DNA of 64,000 nt from the NCBI RefSeq assembly GCF_009831415.1, contig NZ_CP043727.1, positions 2,108,001-2,172,000 on the forward strand, read 5' to 3'. Below, piece after piece: positions 9,391 through 19,732 of the stretch. The stretch comes from Yersinia canariae (GTDB taxonomy: Bacteria; Pseudomonadota; Gammaproteobacteria; Enterobacterales; Enterobacteriaceae). The notes beneath the pieces were generated by a model, which did not search any database, was not told the origin of the DNA, and saw only the letters and a list, made by a program, of their open reading frames with translations. Numbering within the stretch: position 1 is the first letter of the stretch; each line of letters starts with the position of its first letter. A program made the position numbers and the translations under genes.

Positions 9391-9945
9391 ATGACCTATC
9401 AACAGGCTGGGCGTGTCGCTGTTATCAAACGGATAGCCGGGTGGCTCGTTTTTATTCCAGCACTGCTGTCAACATTGATTTCAATTATCAGTTTTGCCTA
9501 TCAATATAGTCAAAAAAGCACGGGAATTAATGCGGTTATGCTGGATTTTATCCACGTCATGACCGATATGATCCGCTTCAACACAACTTTTCTGGATATC
9601 TTCTGGTACAACTCGCCAGTGCCTGATTTCGAACAAGGTTTTTCAGCATCGAATATTATGTTCTTTATCATTTATATGCTGATTTTTGTGGGTTTGTCAT
9701 TGCAGGCGTCCGGTGCGCGAATGTCACGGCAAGTACGTCACATTCGCGAAGGTATTGAAGATCAACTGATTTTGGAGCAAGCCAAGGGCAGTGAAGGGCG
9801 CAGCCGGGAACAGTTGGAAGAGAAAATAGTCTTACCGCATCACACCATCTTTTTGCAGTTTTTTACCTTATATATCCTGCCACTAGTGATAGGTGTGGTG
9901 TTCTATTTTGTCATAAAACTATTGGGATTGATGGCTCAAGGATAA
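9391..9945 (+). CDS. yniB: Inner-membrane protein YniB
   Basis: Conserved membrane protein of unknown function, 184 residues, with membrane segments at about residues 15-37, 90-108 and 155-180. The start at 9391 is preceded by AAGGAGAAGTC, a strong ribosome site. Identity rests on family sequence and on the divergent yniC neighbour. A clear terminator follows. In E. coli yniA is the next gene; here the LysR and scp genes lie in between. Confidence 0.88.
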   Translation: MTYQQAGRVAVIKRIAGWLVFIPALLSTLISIISFAYQYSQKSTGINAVMLDFIHVMTDMIRFNTTFLDIFWYNSPVPDFEQGFSASNIMFFIIYMLIFVGLSLQASGARMSRQVRHIREGIEDQLILEQAKGSEGRSREQLEEKIVLPHHTIFLQFFTLYILPLVIGVVFYFVIKLLGLMAQG

Positions 9946-9980
9946 CGCCATTATCTGACAATCATTTTGCCGCATCATAA

Positions 9981-10008
9981 AAAGGCCCCTAATTTAGGGC
10001 CTTTCTAT
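9981..10008 (+). terminator. Rho-independent terminator after yniB
   Basis: AAAGGCCC and GGGCCTTT form a stem with an eight-base loop, 35 bp after the yniB stop, followed by a T-rich tail. Confidence 0.8.
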
Positions 10009-10153
10009 ATTTATCCATTTGAAATTAAAGAAAATTAATGTCTTGAAAGAATTTTCTGACCCGTGACTGGCGATACTCGTCTTGCACTCACAATATTGCG
10101 TCACTGATTCCCTTATGCTGTGGGCCTATTTCCCCTGTTATATCAGTAGAGTC

Positions 10154-11044
10154 ATGAACGTTTTCATTTCAAAGAAGATGCGTAATTTTATTATTTTGGC
10201 TCAAACAAACAGCATGGCGAAGGCCGCTGAAAAATTACACATGACAGCTTCACCTTTCGGTAAGAGTATCGCGGCCTTGGAAGAGCTGGTGGGGTATTCA
10301 CTGTTTACTCGCAATGAGAAAAACATCAGCCTAAATAAAGCCGGACAGGAGCTATATCAGGAATTATTCCCTATTTATCAGCGATTATCGGCCATTGATA
10401 ATACGATTGTGTCTATGTCCCATCGGCAGAAAAATATCGTCATTGGTATCGACAATACTTATCCCACGATCATTTTTGATCAGTTATTCAGTCTCAGTGA
10501 TAAATATGATGGCGTCACGGCTCAGCCTTTTGAGTTTAGTGAAAACAGTGTGATAGACGATTTACTCGACAGGCGCGTGGATTTTATTATCTCTCCACAG
10601 CAAGCCTCGCCCCGCGTTACGCATATTGATAGTTTGCAAACCACGGAACTTCCTTTATTACGCCTCGGCTTTTTGGTCTCACGCCGTTTTGAAAATTGCC
10701 AATCGCTTGAATTATTGAATACATTGCCGTGGTTACAAATGCGATTTCAGAATCGGGCTAATTTTGAATCCTTATTAGATGCGCATTTCCGCTCTATTGG
10801 GATTAACCCGACTATCATATATCGCCCATACAGCTTTATGGCGAAAATTAGCGCAGTAGAGCAGGGGCAATTTCTCACTGTCGTCCCGCAGTTTGCTTAT
10901 CGGTTAGTCAATCCGGCTAAGCTGAAATATTTTGATGCGCCAAATCAGCCCATGTATATGCGCGAGTATCTCTATTCACTCAAAAATAATCACCATATAG
11001 AACAAGTCATGGGCTATATACATTCCGATCGTGACGGTGATTAA
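10154..11044 (+). CDS. LysR-family transcriptional regulator (YgfI-like, next to scp operon)
   Basis: DNA-binding regulator of 296 residues. The N-terminal helix-turn-helix is seen in AQTNSMAKAAEKLHMTASPF followed by GKSIAALEELVGYSLFTR. A periplasmic-binding-protein-like effector domain begins at about residue 90. The frame is open from 10082, but the ATG at 10154 fits the family N-terminus. The gene is convergent with scpC and overlaps it by 4 bp. E. coli also carries a LysR gene (ygfI) beside its scp genes, so scp control is a reasonable inference; the effector is unknown. Confidence 0.85.
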   Translation: MNVFISKKMRNFIILAQTNSMAKAAEKLHMTASPFGKSIAALEELVGYSLFTRNEKNISLNKAGQELYQELFPIYQRLSAIDNTIVSMSHRQKNIVIGIDNTYPTIIFDQLFSLSDKYDGVTAQPFEFSENSVIDDLLDRRVDFIISPQQASPRVTHIDSLQTTELPLLRLGFLVSRRFENCQSLELLNTLPWLQMRFQNRANFESLLDAHFRSIGINPTIIYRPYSFMAKISAVEQGQFLTVVPQFAYRLVNPAKLKYFDAPNQPMYMREYLYSLKNNHHIEQVMGYIHSDRDGD

Positions 11045-12522
11045 GGGGCCAGCATGGAGCCAAACTCAAACAAATTTTGGTGTAGCCGGAAAGCTTGCGC
11101 TAAATCGTGATGCAAATGTCCCCCTTTGGCCTGCGCCAGATAGTGATGCAGATAGTCACGATACATAGGATGCGCACAGTTATTGATAATCGTACTGGCA
11201 CGTTGCATTGGTGATAGACCGCGTAAATCCGCCACTCCTTGTTCAGTGACGATAACTTTTACACTGTGTTCACTGTGATCAACATGGGTACACATCGGCA
11301 CAATGGTGGAGACTTTCCCGCCCTTGACGATGGAGGGGGCCATAAAAATCGACAGATAGGCATTGCGCTCAAAGTCAGCGCTGCCACCAATACCATTAAC
11401 CAACTCTGTCCCCGCGACATGGGTGGAGTTGGCGTGACCATAAATATCAAATTCCAGCCCCACATTAAGTGCAATGATACCTAAGCGGCGAATGATTTCC
11501 GGGTGGTTAGAAATCTCTTGGGGCCGCAGGACAATTCGATTGGCGAAGAAATCCATGTTGTCATAGATTTTTTTCAGCGTGGCAGGTGAAATTGTCAGGC
11601 TAGAGGCACTGACACCCAGCACTTTTTCTGTTTCCAACAACTGCACCACGGATTCTTGTAACACCTCGGAATACATCATAAACGGCGGTATATCGGGGTT
11701 TTCGCCCAAGCGCTTCATGACGGCATTATTGATGTTCCCGACACCACTTTGTAGGGGGAGAAACTCGGGCGGGATGCGCCCTAATTTAAGTTCGTTCAGT
11801 AAGAAAATGACCACGTTGTCCGCAATTTTCTCACACAATGGGTTTTCGCGGTCAAGGCTGTTACTGGCATCAGGCAACTGTGTATCGACGATACCAACCA
11901 CTTTCGCGGGGTCGATTTGTACATAAGATTGGCCCACTTTATCCAGTGTATGGAATATGGGCAGGGTATTGCGCCGTGGAGGCGCGCCCAGTATCACAAT
12001 ATCGGCCAGCTCGGCGACGCGAGGGCTGTGATAATGATTTAATTCGATGATAATTTTCTTGGCTTTATGCAAAAAAATAGGAGAGTTACCAATCCCGCTA
12101 GTGAGATAAACTTTGCCATCGGCTGTTATTGCTGAGGCCTCAATCACCGCCACGTCAATGTCACCAAAGAAACCATAGTTGACCATTTGCGCGACTTCAC
12201 TCAGATGCAAATCAACAAAACTGACCGCCCCTTGGTTGATTTTTTCTCTTAATAATGAGGCGGTTTGATACGGCGCTCGCCATGCAACGGCATCGGCAGC
12301 GGCTAATTCGTCATCTGCTTGAGCACTGATTGACGCGCCCGTCAGCAAGCGGATTTGAAAGTCTTTCTGCTGTTGGTGATAAGCATTTGCTCGCCGGGCA
12401 ATGGCCGCGGGAAGCACTTTTGGCGCTCCGGCTGGGGTAAAACCGCTGAACACCACCATATTTCCATGCTCAATACACTCGGCAGCTTCATCAGATGTCA
12501 ATGTGCAATATGACCGTTTCAT
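11041..12522 (-). CDS. scpC: Propionyl-CoA:succinate CoA transferase ScpC
   Basis: Moves CoA from propionyl-CoA to succinate, regenerating succinyl-CoA and releasing propionate. 493 residues, the family length. Visible conserved stretches are FSGFTPAGAPKVLPAAI near the N-terminus, LTSGIGNSP near 145, and IYGHANSTHVAGTELVNGIG near 375, typical of acetyl-CoA hydrolase/transferases. Last gene of scpA-argK-scpB-scpC, 25 bp after scpB. The stop overlaps the convergent LysR gene. Confidence 0.93.
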   Translation of the reverse strand: MKRSYCTLTSDEAAECIEHGNMVVFSGFTPAGAPKVLPAAIARRANAYHQQQKDFQIRLLTGASISAQADDELAAADAVAWRAPYQTASLLREKINQGAVSFVDLHLSEVAQMVNYGFFGDIDVAVIEASAITADGKVYLTSGIGNSPIFLHKAKKIIIELNHYHSPRVAELADIVILGAPPRRNTLPIFHTLDKVGQSYVQIDPAKVVGIVDTQLPDASNSLDRENPLCEKIADNVVIFLLNELKLGRIPPEFLPLQSGVGNINNAVMKRLGENPDIPPFMMYSEVLQESVVQLLETEKVLGVSASSLTISPATLKKIYDNMDFFANRIVLRPQEISNHPEIIRRLGIIALNVGLEFDIYGHANSTHVAGTELVNGIGGSADFERNAYLSIFMAPSIVKGGKVSTIVPMCTHVDHSEHSVKVIVTEQGVADLRGLSPMQRASTIINNCAHPMYRDYLHHYLAQAKGGHLHHDLAQAFRLHQNLFEFGSMLAP

Positions 12523-12547
12523 AGAGAAATCCTTTAGCAGAGAAGGG

Positions 12548-13333
12548 TTAATGCCCGAGAAATTTAGGTTTACGTTTCTCCATGAAGGCGCTCATGCCCT
12601 CATGATAATCATTGCTGTCATAGACCGCGCGCCGCATGCCCTGAATGCGCTCAAATTCATCAGAATTCATGGTGTGGGCTTCCCCTAAAACGCGAAGTTC
12701 CTCCTTAATGACCGCAATGGCCAACGGGGCTTTTTCAGAAATGACGTGTGCCAATTTCAGTGTGAAATCTTCCAACTCGTTCGGTTCAACCACATGATTA
12801 AGAATGCCAACTGACAGGGCGCGCTCGGCGCTAATGGGGTTTGCTGTGAAAATCAATTCTTTCACAATGTGGAAGCCGGCATCACGGATGAGGTTGTGGA
12901 TGCCGACCAGATTATAGGGCACTCCCAGATTCACCGGTGTCATTGAAAAGGTCGAATTACTGCAAGCAATAATGATATCTGAGCTCATGATCATCTCGAA
13001 TGCACCGCCCCAGACACTGCCTTCAACCATTGAAATGATGGGTTTAGGATACTTTTGGATTGCACGGGTTATCTGCCGCAGCGGGTCGTCATAGGACAGC
13101 GGATCACGGCGGCCGGTGGGTAATTCGTGGATATCATGGCCGGCTGAAAACACTTTTGAGCCTTCGGCTGCTCGTAAAATTATGCAGCGAATATCCGTAT
13201 TATTGAGATCATGTAACGCCTGCATTAAGTCATCCATAAATACCTTGCTTAAGGCATTGAGTTTGCGGGCGTGGTTGAACTCAATAATGCCAACCCGATT
13301 GGCAATCAACACTTTTACATACTGATAAGACAT
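12548..13333 (-). CDS. scpB: Methylmalonyl-CoA decarboxylase ScpB
   Basis: Crotonase-fold enzyme of 261 residues that decarboxylates methylmalonyl-CoA to propionyl-CoA. The oxyanion-hole region SAGHDIHELP (about residue 63) and EGSVWGGAFEMIMSSDIIIA (about 104) are characteristic. Lies 11 bp after argK. Without an epimerase gene in the window, the stereochemical route depends on ScpB accepting the mutase product, as in E. coli. Confidence 0.94.
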   Translation of the reverse strand: MSYQYVKVLIANRVGIIEFNHARKLNALSKVFMDDLMQALHDLNNTDIRCIILRAAEGSKVFSAGHDIHELPTGRRDPLSYDDPLRQITRAIQKYPKPIISMVEGSVWGGAFEMIMSSDIIIACSNSTFSMTPVNLGVPYNLVGIHNLIRDAGFHIVKELIFTANPISAERALSVGILNHVVEPNELEDFTLKLAHVISEKAPLAIAVIKEELRVLGEAHTMNSDEFERIQGMRRAVYDSNDYHEGMSAFMEKRKPKFLGH

Positions 13334-13344
13334 GATTATTTCCT

Positions 13345-14340
13345 TTAATTGATAATCTGTTGCGTAATAAAATCGGTGACGGCGCTGATTCCGGCCCGTG
13401 GCGAGATTTGGTTTTGCTGTAGCAGATTTTCTATTTGCTGATAGTGCTCGCGAACCTCGGGGTGAGAAAACAGCGCTATTAGTGCATTAGCCTCGATTTG
13501 ATGACGAACCCAGCCCATGTTTTGCTGCTGGCGTAAGCGGGCCAATTGCCCGCTCTGGGCCATCACCGGCCAAAAGGTTTGTATTGCTTGCCAGACTTCG
13601 CGAATTCCGCGTTTTTCCAGGGCGCTACAGGTGAGTACGCGGGGTTGCCATGTTGGATATTTCCGGCGGATGATATTCAGCGCGCTGTGGTACATGTGGC
13701 GGGCAATATCGACATTGATATGATTCTCGCCATCATCTTTATTGATGACGATAAAATCAGCCATTTCCATAATGCCTTTCTTGATACCTTGCAGGTCATC
13801 ACCAGCGCCGGCAATCTGTAGTGAGAGAAAGCAGTCCACCATGGCCGCTACTTCTGTCTCCGATTGACCCACCCCCACAGTTTCCACAATAACGATGTCG
13901 TAACCTGCTGCTTCACAAAGTAAAATCAGCTCGCGTGTGCTCTGGCTTATTCCGCCAAGATGCCCTCTTGAGGGGACTGGCCGGACAAAAGCATGCTCAG
14001 CGCGAGACAAATTCAACATGCGGGTTTTATCGCCTAAAATGCTGCCGCCGCTGACCGGGCTACTGGGATCGACAGCAATGACCGCCACCTTGTGGCCTTG
14101 CGACAACAATTCCTCTCCGAGTGCTTCGAGAAATGTGCTTTTCCCCGCGCCGGGGGTGCCCGTGACTCCCAGCCGCTTAGCGTGCCCGGTATAGGGCATA
14201 ATGCTGTCCAATAACCGGGCGCTTAACTCTTGGTGTTGGGGCAGGCTGCTTTCCGCCAGTGTCATCGCTTGCGCCAGTGCAGCCCGCTCTCCGAGACGTA
14301 AACGGCGGATATAATCGTCAAGATTGCCGGTATTAATCAT
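13345..14340 (-). CDS. argK: Methylmalonyl-CoA mutase-associated GTPase ArgK/MeaB
   Basis: G3E-family GTPase chaperone that protects or reloads the cobalamin cofactor of the mutase. P-loop GTPGAGKST at about residue 60, [10 protein letters not shown] switch region, and base-recognition NKDDG at about 205. The frame opens with a GTG at 14349, but the ATG at 14340 (MINTGNL) gives 331 residues, the family length, and overlaps the scpA stop by 8 bp, indicating coupling. Confidence 0.94.
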   Translation of the reverse strand: MINTGNLDDYIRRLRLGERAALAQAMTLAESSLPQHQELSARLLDSIMPYTGHAKRLGVTGTPGAGKSTFLEALGEELLSQGHKVAVIAVDPSSPVSGGSILGDKTRMLNLSRAEHAFVRPVPSRGHLGGISQSTRELILLCEAAGYDIVIVETVGVGQSETEVAAMVDCFLSLQIAGAGDDLQGIKKGIMEMADFIVINKDDGENHINVDIARHMYHSALNIIRRKYPTWQPRVLTCSALEKRGIREVWQAIQTFWPVMAQSGQLARLRQQQNMGWVRHQIEANALIALFSHPEVREHYQQIENLLQQNQISPRAGISAVTDFITQQIIN

Positions 14341-16477
14341 GGTGAGCACTAATGAGTTTTAAGACATCTCGCACACTGGTTAACATCGGGGTGCCCGGCC
14401 CATAAATGGCGGCAACACCGTGTTCGCGTAAGAAGGCATAGTCTTGTGGGGGGATAACACCGCCGGCCACGACACAAATATCCTGACGTTTGTATTGGCG
14501 TAATGCTTCGACCAATTCAGGAATTAACGTTTTGTGGCCAGCCGCCAGTGACGAGGCACCGATAACATGGACATCATTTTCAACCGCCAGTCGGGCGATT
14601 TCATCGGGCGTGGAGAACATCGGGCTAAGGTCTACGTCAAAGCCAAGATCAGAATAGGCACTGGCAATCACCTTCGCCCCTCGGTCGTGGCCGTCCTGAC
14701 CCATTTTGGCAATCAGGATCCTGGGATGTCGCCCATTTTCTGCCAGGAAATTTTGCGTTTGGGCGAGAATTTGATCAAACTCCTGCGCATCATTTTCGTT
14801 TTGGTGATAACTGTGGGCTATCACGCCAGTCACACACTCACTTGGCACCAGATAGCGGTCAAACTCGGTCTCCATGGCATCTGAAATTTCACCCAATGTC
14901 GCCCGTAATCGCGCGGCTTGAACGGCTGCTTCTAATAAGTTTTCATTATGTCCAGCCGCATGGCGCAATTGTGCCAATGCTTGTTGTACGGCGGCATTGT
15001 CACGACGGGCGCGGATATCTTTCAACTGCGCAATTTGTTCATTGCGCACTTTAACGTTATCAATCTCCAGAACTTGAGTTTCAGCTTCTTTCTCAAGCTT
15101 GTATTTATTCACGCCGACAATGACACGCTTGCCTTGGTCAATGAGTGATTGCTCGCCGGCAGAGGCTTCTTCAATCATGCGTTTGGGCAGCCCGACTTCA
15201 ATTGCTTTTGCCATCCCGCCAACATCATCAATTTGCTGGATGATTTTTCGGGCTTGTTTGACCATTTGGTCCGTCAGTGATTCGACAAAATACGAACCGG
15301 CCAGTGGGTCAATGGTGCGGCAAATTTCTGATTCTTCCTGAATGATGATTTGCGTATTACGCGCAATACGTGCAGAAAAATCGGTCGGGAGGCCGAGTGC
15401 TTCATCAAAGGCGTTGGTATGCAGAGATTGAGTGCCGCCAAGTGTCGCGCCGAGAGCTTCGATGGTGGTGCGAATGATATTGTTGTAGGGATCTTGTTCG
15501 GTCAGACTCCAACCCGAAGTCTGGCAGTGTGTGCGCAGTGCCAAAGATTTAGGATCGGTGGCACCAAACTGGCTTACCGCTTCACTCCACAGATAGCGCG
15601 CCGCGCGCAGCATGGCAATATTCATAAACAAGTCCATGCCAATGCCGAAGAAGAATGAGAGGCGAGGCGCAAAATCGTCAATATTTAAACCGGCTTTCAG
15701 CGCCGCTTTGATGTACTCAATGCCATCCGCGATAGTAAAGGCCACTTGTTGTACACAGTTGGCACCGGCTTCCCCCATGTGATAACCGCTGATACTGATA
15801 GTGTTAAAGCGGGGCATATTTTGGGAACTCCACGCGATGATGTCTGAAATAATGCGCATGGAGGGTTTGGGGGGATAAATGTAGGTATTGCGGCACAGAT
15901 ATTCTTTCAGAATATCGTTTTGTATTGTGCCGGTCAGCAATGCCGGGGCAATACCTTGTTCTTCAGCGGCGACAATATAAAACGCCATAATGGGCAGTAC
16001 TGCGCCATTCATTGTCATTGAGACAGACATTTTATCTAATGGGATCTGGTCAAACAGGACTTTCATGTCCTCGACGCTGTCAATTGCCACGCCAGCTTTT
16101 CCTACATCGCCCGAAACCCGTGGATTGTCTGAGTCATAACCTCTGTGGGTGGCGAGATCAAATGCGACAGAAAGGCCTTTTTGCCCCGCCGCCAGATTTC
16201 TGCGATAAAAGGCATTTGACTCTTTAGCGGTTGAAAAACCTGCATATTGGCGAATAGTCCAGGGCTGAGCAGCATACATTGTGGCTCTCGGGCCTCTGAC
16301 ATAAGGTGCCATTCCGGGGAGTGACCCTGTCACTTCCAATCCGTCAAGATCACTGGCGGTATACAGCGCTTTTATCGCGATACCTTCCGGTGTTTGGCTG
16401 ACCAAGTCTTCAACTTTTTTTCCTCGCCGGTTGAGTTCTTTATTAGCAAGGTTTTCCCACTCGCGGATATCGACCAT
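14333..16477 (-). CDS. scpA: Methylmalonyl-CoA mutase ScpA (Sbm)
   Basis: Adenosylcobalamin-dependent mutase of 714 residues interconverting succinyl-CoA and methylmalonyl-CoA. The N-terminal barrel contains the substrate region [20 protein letters not shown] (about 68). The C-terminal B12 domain shows the lower-ligand motif DGHDRG (about 602), then GASSLAAGH and [12 protein letters not shown]. The frame extends to 16501; I chose 16477 (MVDIREW) because TTAGGAG precedes it and it matches the E. coli length. First gene of the scp operon. Confidence 0.96.
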   Translation of the reverse strand: MVDIREWENLANKELNRRGKKVEDLVSQTPEGIAIKALYTASDLDGLEVTGSLPGMAPYVRGPRATMYAAQPWTIRQYAGFSTAKESNAFYRRNLAAGQKGLSVAFDLATHRGYDSDNPRVSGDVGKAGVAIDSVEDMKVLFDQIPLDKMSVSMTMNGAVLPIMAFYIVAAEEQGIAPALLTGTIQNDILKEYLCRNTYIYPPKPSMRIISDIIAWSSQNMPRFNTISISGYHMGEAGANCVQQVAFTIADGIEYIKAALKAGLNIDDFAPRLSFFFGIGMDLFMNIAMLRAARYLWSEAVSQFGATDPKSLALRTHCQTSGWSLTEQDPYNNIIRTTIEALGATLGGTQSLHTNAFDEALGLPTDFSARIARNTQIIIQEESEICRTIDPLAGSYFVESLTDQMVKQARKIIQQIDDVGGMAKAIEVGLPKRMIEEASAGEQSLIDQGKRVIVGVNKYKLEKEAETQVLEIDNVKVRNEQIAQLKDIRARRDNAAVQQALAQLRHAAGHNENLLEAAVQAARLRATLGEISDAMETEFDRYLVPSECVTGVIAHSYHQNENDAQEFDQILAQTQNFLAENGRHPRILIAKMGQDGHDRGAKVIASAYSDLGFDVDLSPMFSTPDEIARLAVENDVHVIGASSLAAGHKTLIPELVEALRQYKRQDICVVAGGVIPPQDYAFLREHGVAAIYGPGTPMLTSVRDVLKLISAHHD

Positions 16478-16701
16478 TCTATGGCTCCTAATTATTGGCA
16501 ATAGAATCCCTATTAAGGAGTGTGAAACTTCCTTAATGAAGGCTCTTGATTTTATTTAAGTAAGCGCTTTTTCGTGGGTGTTGTCGCAGGCAAAAAAGAA
16601 CAGGGTTTACTGTCATTATTAGACGGCAGAGATGAGTCTAATCTGTGGCTTTGTTCATACTTTTTTAGAAAAAGTATTTTATTGCAGCATATGAGGGAAA
16701 T

Positions 16702-16743
16702 AAAAAAGCGCCCTAAAAGTTTGGCTGCTCACTTTTAGGGCGC
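16702..16743 (-). terminator. Rho-independent terminator after yniA
   Basis: GCGCCCTAAAAGT and ACTTTTAGGGCGC form a perfect 13-bp stem with a 10-base loop. On the minus strand six T follow, 23 bp after the yniA stop. Confidence 0.9.
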
Positions 16744-16765
16744 TATTGGCTTTATCTCTGGCGCA

Positions 16766-17635
16766 CTACAATCTGTCGGGGCGCAGTAGTTGCTCAACGG
16801 CTTTCTGCGCATTAATCCAATGCTGTCCGCCGAACAGATTGCTGCGATTCAATAAGTAATAAAGTTGGTATATAGGTTGGCGTTCAATAAAGCCAGCAGG
16901 GAGTGGCCAGATACTCTGATAACCATCATAAATCTGCGCTGGGAGTTCTGGGTAGAGTGGCAACATGGAAAGGTCACACTCGCGATCACCCCAATAGCAG
17001 GCGGGATCAAAAATAACGGGGCCTTGGGCGCTGGAAGCACAGTTCGCTGGCCATAAATCGCCATGCAGCAGAGAAGGTTGCGGCTGGTGGCTCTGCAAGC
17101 GCTCTTGAACCAGATGAGTAATATGGTCTATATCGCCAAATGACATACCTTTTTCGGCAGCCAATTGTAATTGCCAACCGATGCGTTGTTCAGCAAAAAA
17201 TTGCGCCCAGCGGCGTTGCCAACTGTTGGGTTGTGGCGTGGTAGACAAATCATTATCAAAATCCAGCCCAAATTGCAGCTGTTCACTCCATTGATGCAGA
17301 TGTGCCAGTTGTTGCCCCAGACAATAGGCATTATGGGCATCCAGGGGTTTTAGTGGCATATATTCAAGTAGCAGGAAACTGTATTCACGGTCACTGCCGA
17401 CACCATAAACTTCAGGTACCCGGACCGTTTTGCTGCGGGCCAATAGAGAGAGTTGGTCGGCCTCTGCGGTAAATATGGGCAGCATCTCGCGGGTGTCACA
17501 TTTAACGAAAACCTCTGTGTCACCATAACTGAGACGCCAGGCATCATGAATATCTCCGCCGGGCAGTTCGGTTCGTTCTCGAATTTCAGCGGGACCAAAA
17601 TACTCACTTAACAGACGATTCACTGCTTGCCACAT
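16766..17635 (-). CDS. yniA: Fructosamine kinase-family protein YniA
   Basis: Fructosamine/ketosamine-3-kinase family, 289 residues, which phosphorylates glycated amines for protein deglycation; the exact substrate is not shown here. The kinase-like catalytic loop is LLHGDLWPANC at about 190 and the metal motif is FDPACYWGDRECDL at about 212. The ATG at 17635 has GGGGG seven bases upstream. In E. coli it adjoins yniB; here about 7 kb of other genes lie between. Confidence 0.92.
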   Translation of the reverse strand: MWQAVNRLLSEYFGPAEIRERTELPGGDIHDAWRLSYGDTEVFVKCDTREMLPIFTAEADQLSLLARSKTVRVPEVYGVGSDREYSFLLLEYMPLKPLDAHNAYCLGQQLAHLHQWSEQLQFGLDFDNDLSTTPQPNSWQRRWAQFFAEQRIGWQLQLAAEKGMSFGDIDHITHLVQERLQSHQPQPSLLHGDLWPANCASSAQGPVIFDPACYWGDRECDLSMLPLYPELPAQIYDGYQSIWPLPAGFIERQPIYQLYYLLNRSNLFGGQHWINAQKAVEQLLRPDRL

Positions 17636-17957
17636 GATTCACCCCCTATCAGCTGCCAGTTATACCCTTCATTCATGATGATTGAAGGGTTGTTCGCTTG
17701 CTGCCTACCTGTAAGCCAAATAACGTTGGTTACAGAATTAGGTTAACTTCTTTATGATGTGAAGAACAAGAGCCAGTGCGCAGGGATACCCGTACGGGAT
17801 CAAACAAACGACGTATTCTGTTGCTTATTGGCAACTTATTAACGTTCTGGCCGATGACTTATTACCATGACGACAACAATATACCGAGCGGATAGTCAAT
17901 AATAATGAGCCTCATCCTGCGGCGAATTAATTGGGAGATATATTAAAACTCAATTAA
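17636..17957. other. Intergenic region between yniA and yfeD with a probable ERIC remnant
   Basis: Positions 17661-17728 resemble a decayed right half of an ERIC element (CGCTTGCTGCCTACCTG against the ERIC motif CGCTTGCCGCCTTCCTG). The rest holds an AT-rich dyad at 17924-17958 beside the yfeD stop (AATTAATTG/CAATTAATT), too weak to call a terminator. No open frame is convincing. Confidence 0.4.
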
Positions 17958-18851
17958 TTATAGCAGGTTACCTTTAGGGCTGTTTTCAGTGCTTTCATCT
18001 TTGATCTTCACTGCGATTGGGTGGTTTTTTGCCGGTTTTATGCGGCTGTAAATTAGCGCAACGACAAAAAATAATGCCTGAATAATGACAATGCAGGGGC
18101 CAGTAGCACCGTCAATATGAAAGCTTATTAATGTGCCTAATACACATGCAACCACAGAGACCAGTGTGGCAATAACCAGCATTTGATCAAAACTGCGGCA
18201 TACCATAAAGGCGATAATGCCGGGCGCAATCAGCATGGCGATAACTAAAATAACCCCAACCGCCTGTAATGAGGCCACGATGGTTAATGCCAGCAAACAC
18301 AGTAAACCATAGTGCAAAAATTTGACTGGCAGCCCAATGACTCGGGCATGGTTTGGGTCAAAACAGTAGAGCATGAAATCTTTACGCTTTAAAAGCACCA
18401 CGAGCAGAGTGAACCCAGCTATCCATAAGGTCTGTTTAAGCTCGGCCAGTGAGATCCCCAACATATTGCCAAACAAGATATGGCTGAGGTGCTGGTCAGT
18501 ATCCATGCGCGAAAACAGCACCAGACCGAAAGCGAACATGCCGGAGAAGACAATCCCCATGACAGTATCTTCTTTAACCCGGCTGTTTTCTTTTAAATAG
18601 CCAGTGGCAACAGCGCAAAATATCCCCGAGACAAATGCCCCAATGACCAAGGGTATTCCGAGCCAAAAGGCCAATACAATGCCCGGTAACACGGCGTGAG
18701 AGATAGCATCCCCCATCAATGACCAACCTTTTAATACCAGGTAGCAAGATAAGACCGCGCACACCACACCGGTAATGATGGCGGCAATTATCGCCCGCTG
18801 CATAAAAGGATAGGCGAAAGGTTCGCTGACCAGACTGAACAAGGTATTCAT
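17958..18851 (-). CDS. yfeD: Iron/manganese ABC transporter permease YfeD
   Basis: ABC-3 family inner-membrane permease of 297 residues with about eight membrane segments; imports Fe2+/Mn2+. Closely related in sequence to the neighbouring yfeC (both show AxxSxYLxLKGWSLMGDAxSHxVxPG near residue 40), implying an old duplication. Starts by overlapping the yfeC stop by 4 bp. The C-terminus is extended and charged (KIKDESTENSPKGNLL). Last gene of yfeABCD. Confidence 0.94.
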   Translation of the reverse strand: MNTLFSLVSEPFAYPFMQRAIIAAIITGVVCAVLSCYLVLKGWSLMGDAISHAVLPGIVLAFWLGIPLVIGAFVSGIFCAVATGYLKENSRVKEDTVMGIVFSGMFAFGLVLFSRMDTDQHLSHILFGNMLGISLAELKQTLWIAGFTLLVVLLKRKDFMLYCFDPNHARVIGLPVKFLHYGLLCLLALTIVASLQAVGVILVIAMLIAPGIIAFMVCRSFDQMLVIATLVSVVACVLGTLISFHIDGATGPCIVIIQALFFVVALIYSRIKPAKNHPIAVKIKDESTENSPKGNLL

Positions 18852-19732
18852 ACAATATCCTCCGGACGTGGGGCCGCAGGGTGACGACGTTTTTGGCGCG
18901 TCTGATAGCGAGTCGCCAGCAAACCGTGTTTAGGGGCGAAGAAAAAGGCTAACAGGAATACCAGTGTTTGTAAGGTGACAATGACCCCGCCGGTTGCACC
19001 GTCAAGATAGAAACTAAGATAGGCGCCAAAGGCACTGGTCAATGCCCCGATAGCAATCGCGATTATCAGTAAGCGGCCGAAGCGGTCAGTGAGTAAGTAG
19101 GCGGTGGCTCCCGGTGTGACCACCATGGCAATCACCAAAATCGCGCCAACAGTTTGTAGCGCCGCCACAGTACAGGCGCTCAGCAGGGTGAAGAATAAAA
19201 TCTTTAATCGCAGTGGCGACAGGCCAATCGACAACGCGTGGCTCTCATCAAAAAACACCGCCAGTAAATCTTTCCAAATCAGACACAAAATCACAAATGA
19301 AACCAGAATGATGATTTCGACTTGCAGGACGTCCTCATCAGCAATACCCAAAATATTTCCGAAAATAATCGACTGCACATTGACGGAAGTGGGGTTGAGC
19401 GAAACGATTAAGAGCCCGACAGCAAAGAATGTGGAGAAGATAAAACCAATAATGGCATCTTCACGTAGGCGGGTGATATGGCGAACTAATGTCATTGCCA
19501 ATGCGGCGAGCATGCCGGTAAAGAATGCCCCTGCGGCATAGGGCAGGCCGAGGGCATATGCACCGGCCACACCGGGTACCACCGAGTGCGAGAGTGCATC
19601 GCCCATTAGCGACCAGCCTTTCAGCATCAAATAAGCGGATAAGAAAGCACAGACCGCCCCGACAATTGCGCTGACCCAAATGGCCTTGACCATGTAGTTG
19701 TAGTTAAAGGGTTGCAGTAAAATTTCCAGCAT
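18848..19732 (-). CDS. yfeC: Iron/manganese ABC transporter permease YfeC
   Basis: ABC-3 family permease of 294 residues, paralogue and partner of YfeD. Eight or nine hydrophobic segments are visible, beginning [22 protein letters not shown]. The conserved LKGWSLMGDALSHSVVPGVA block lies near residue 42. Shares a base with the yfeB stop codon and overlaps yfeD by 4 bp, so the operon is translationally coupled. Confidence 0.94.
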   Translation of the reverse strand: MLEILLQPFNYNYMVKAIWVSAIVGAVCAFLSAYLMLKGWSLMGDALSHSVVPGVAGAYALGLPYAAGAFFTGMLAALAMTLVRHITRLREDAIIGFIFSTFFAVGLLIVSLNPTSVNVQSIIFGNILGIADEDVLQVEIIILVSFVILCLIWKDLLAVFFDESHALSIGLSPLRLKILFFTLLSACTVAALQTVGAILVIAMVVTPGATAYLLTDRFGRLLIIAIAIGALTSAFGAYLSFYLDGATGGVIVTLQTLVFLLAFFFAPKHGLLATRYQTRQKRRHPAAPRPEDIV

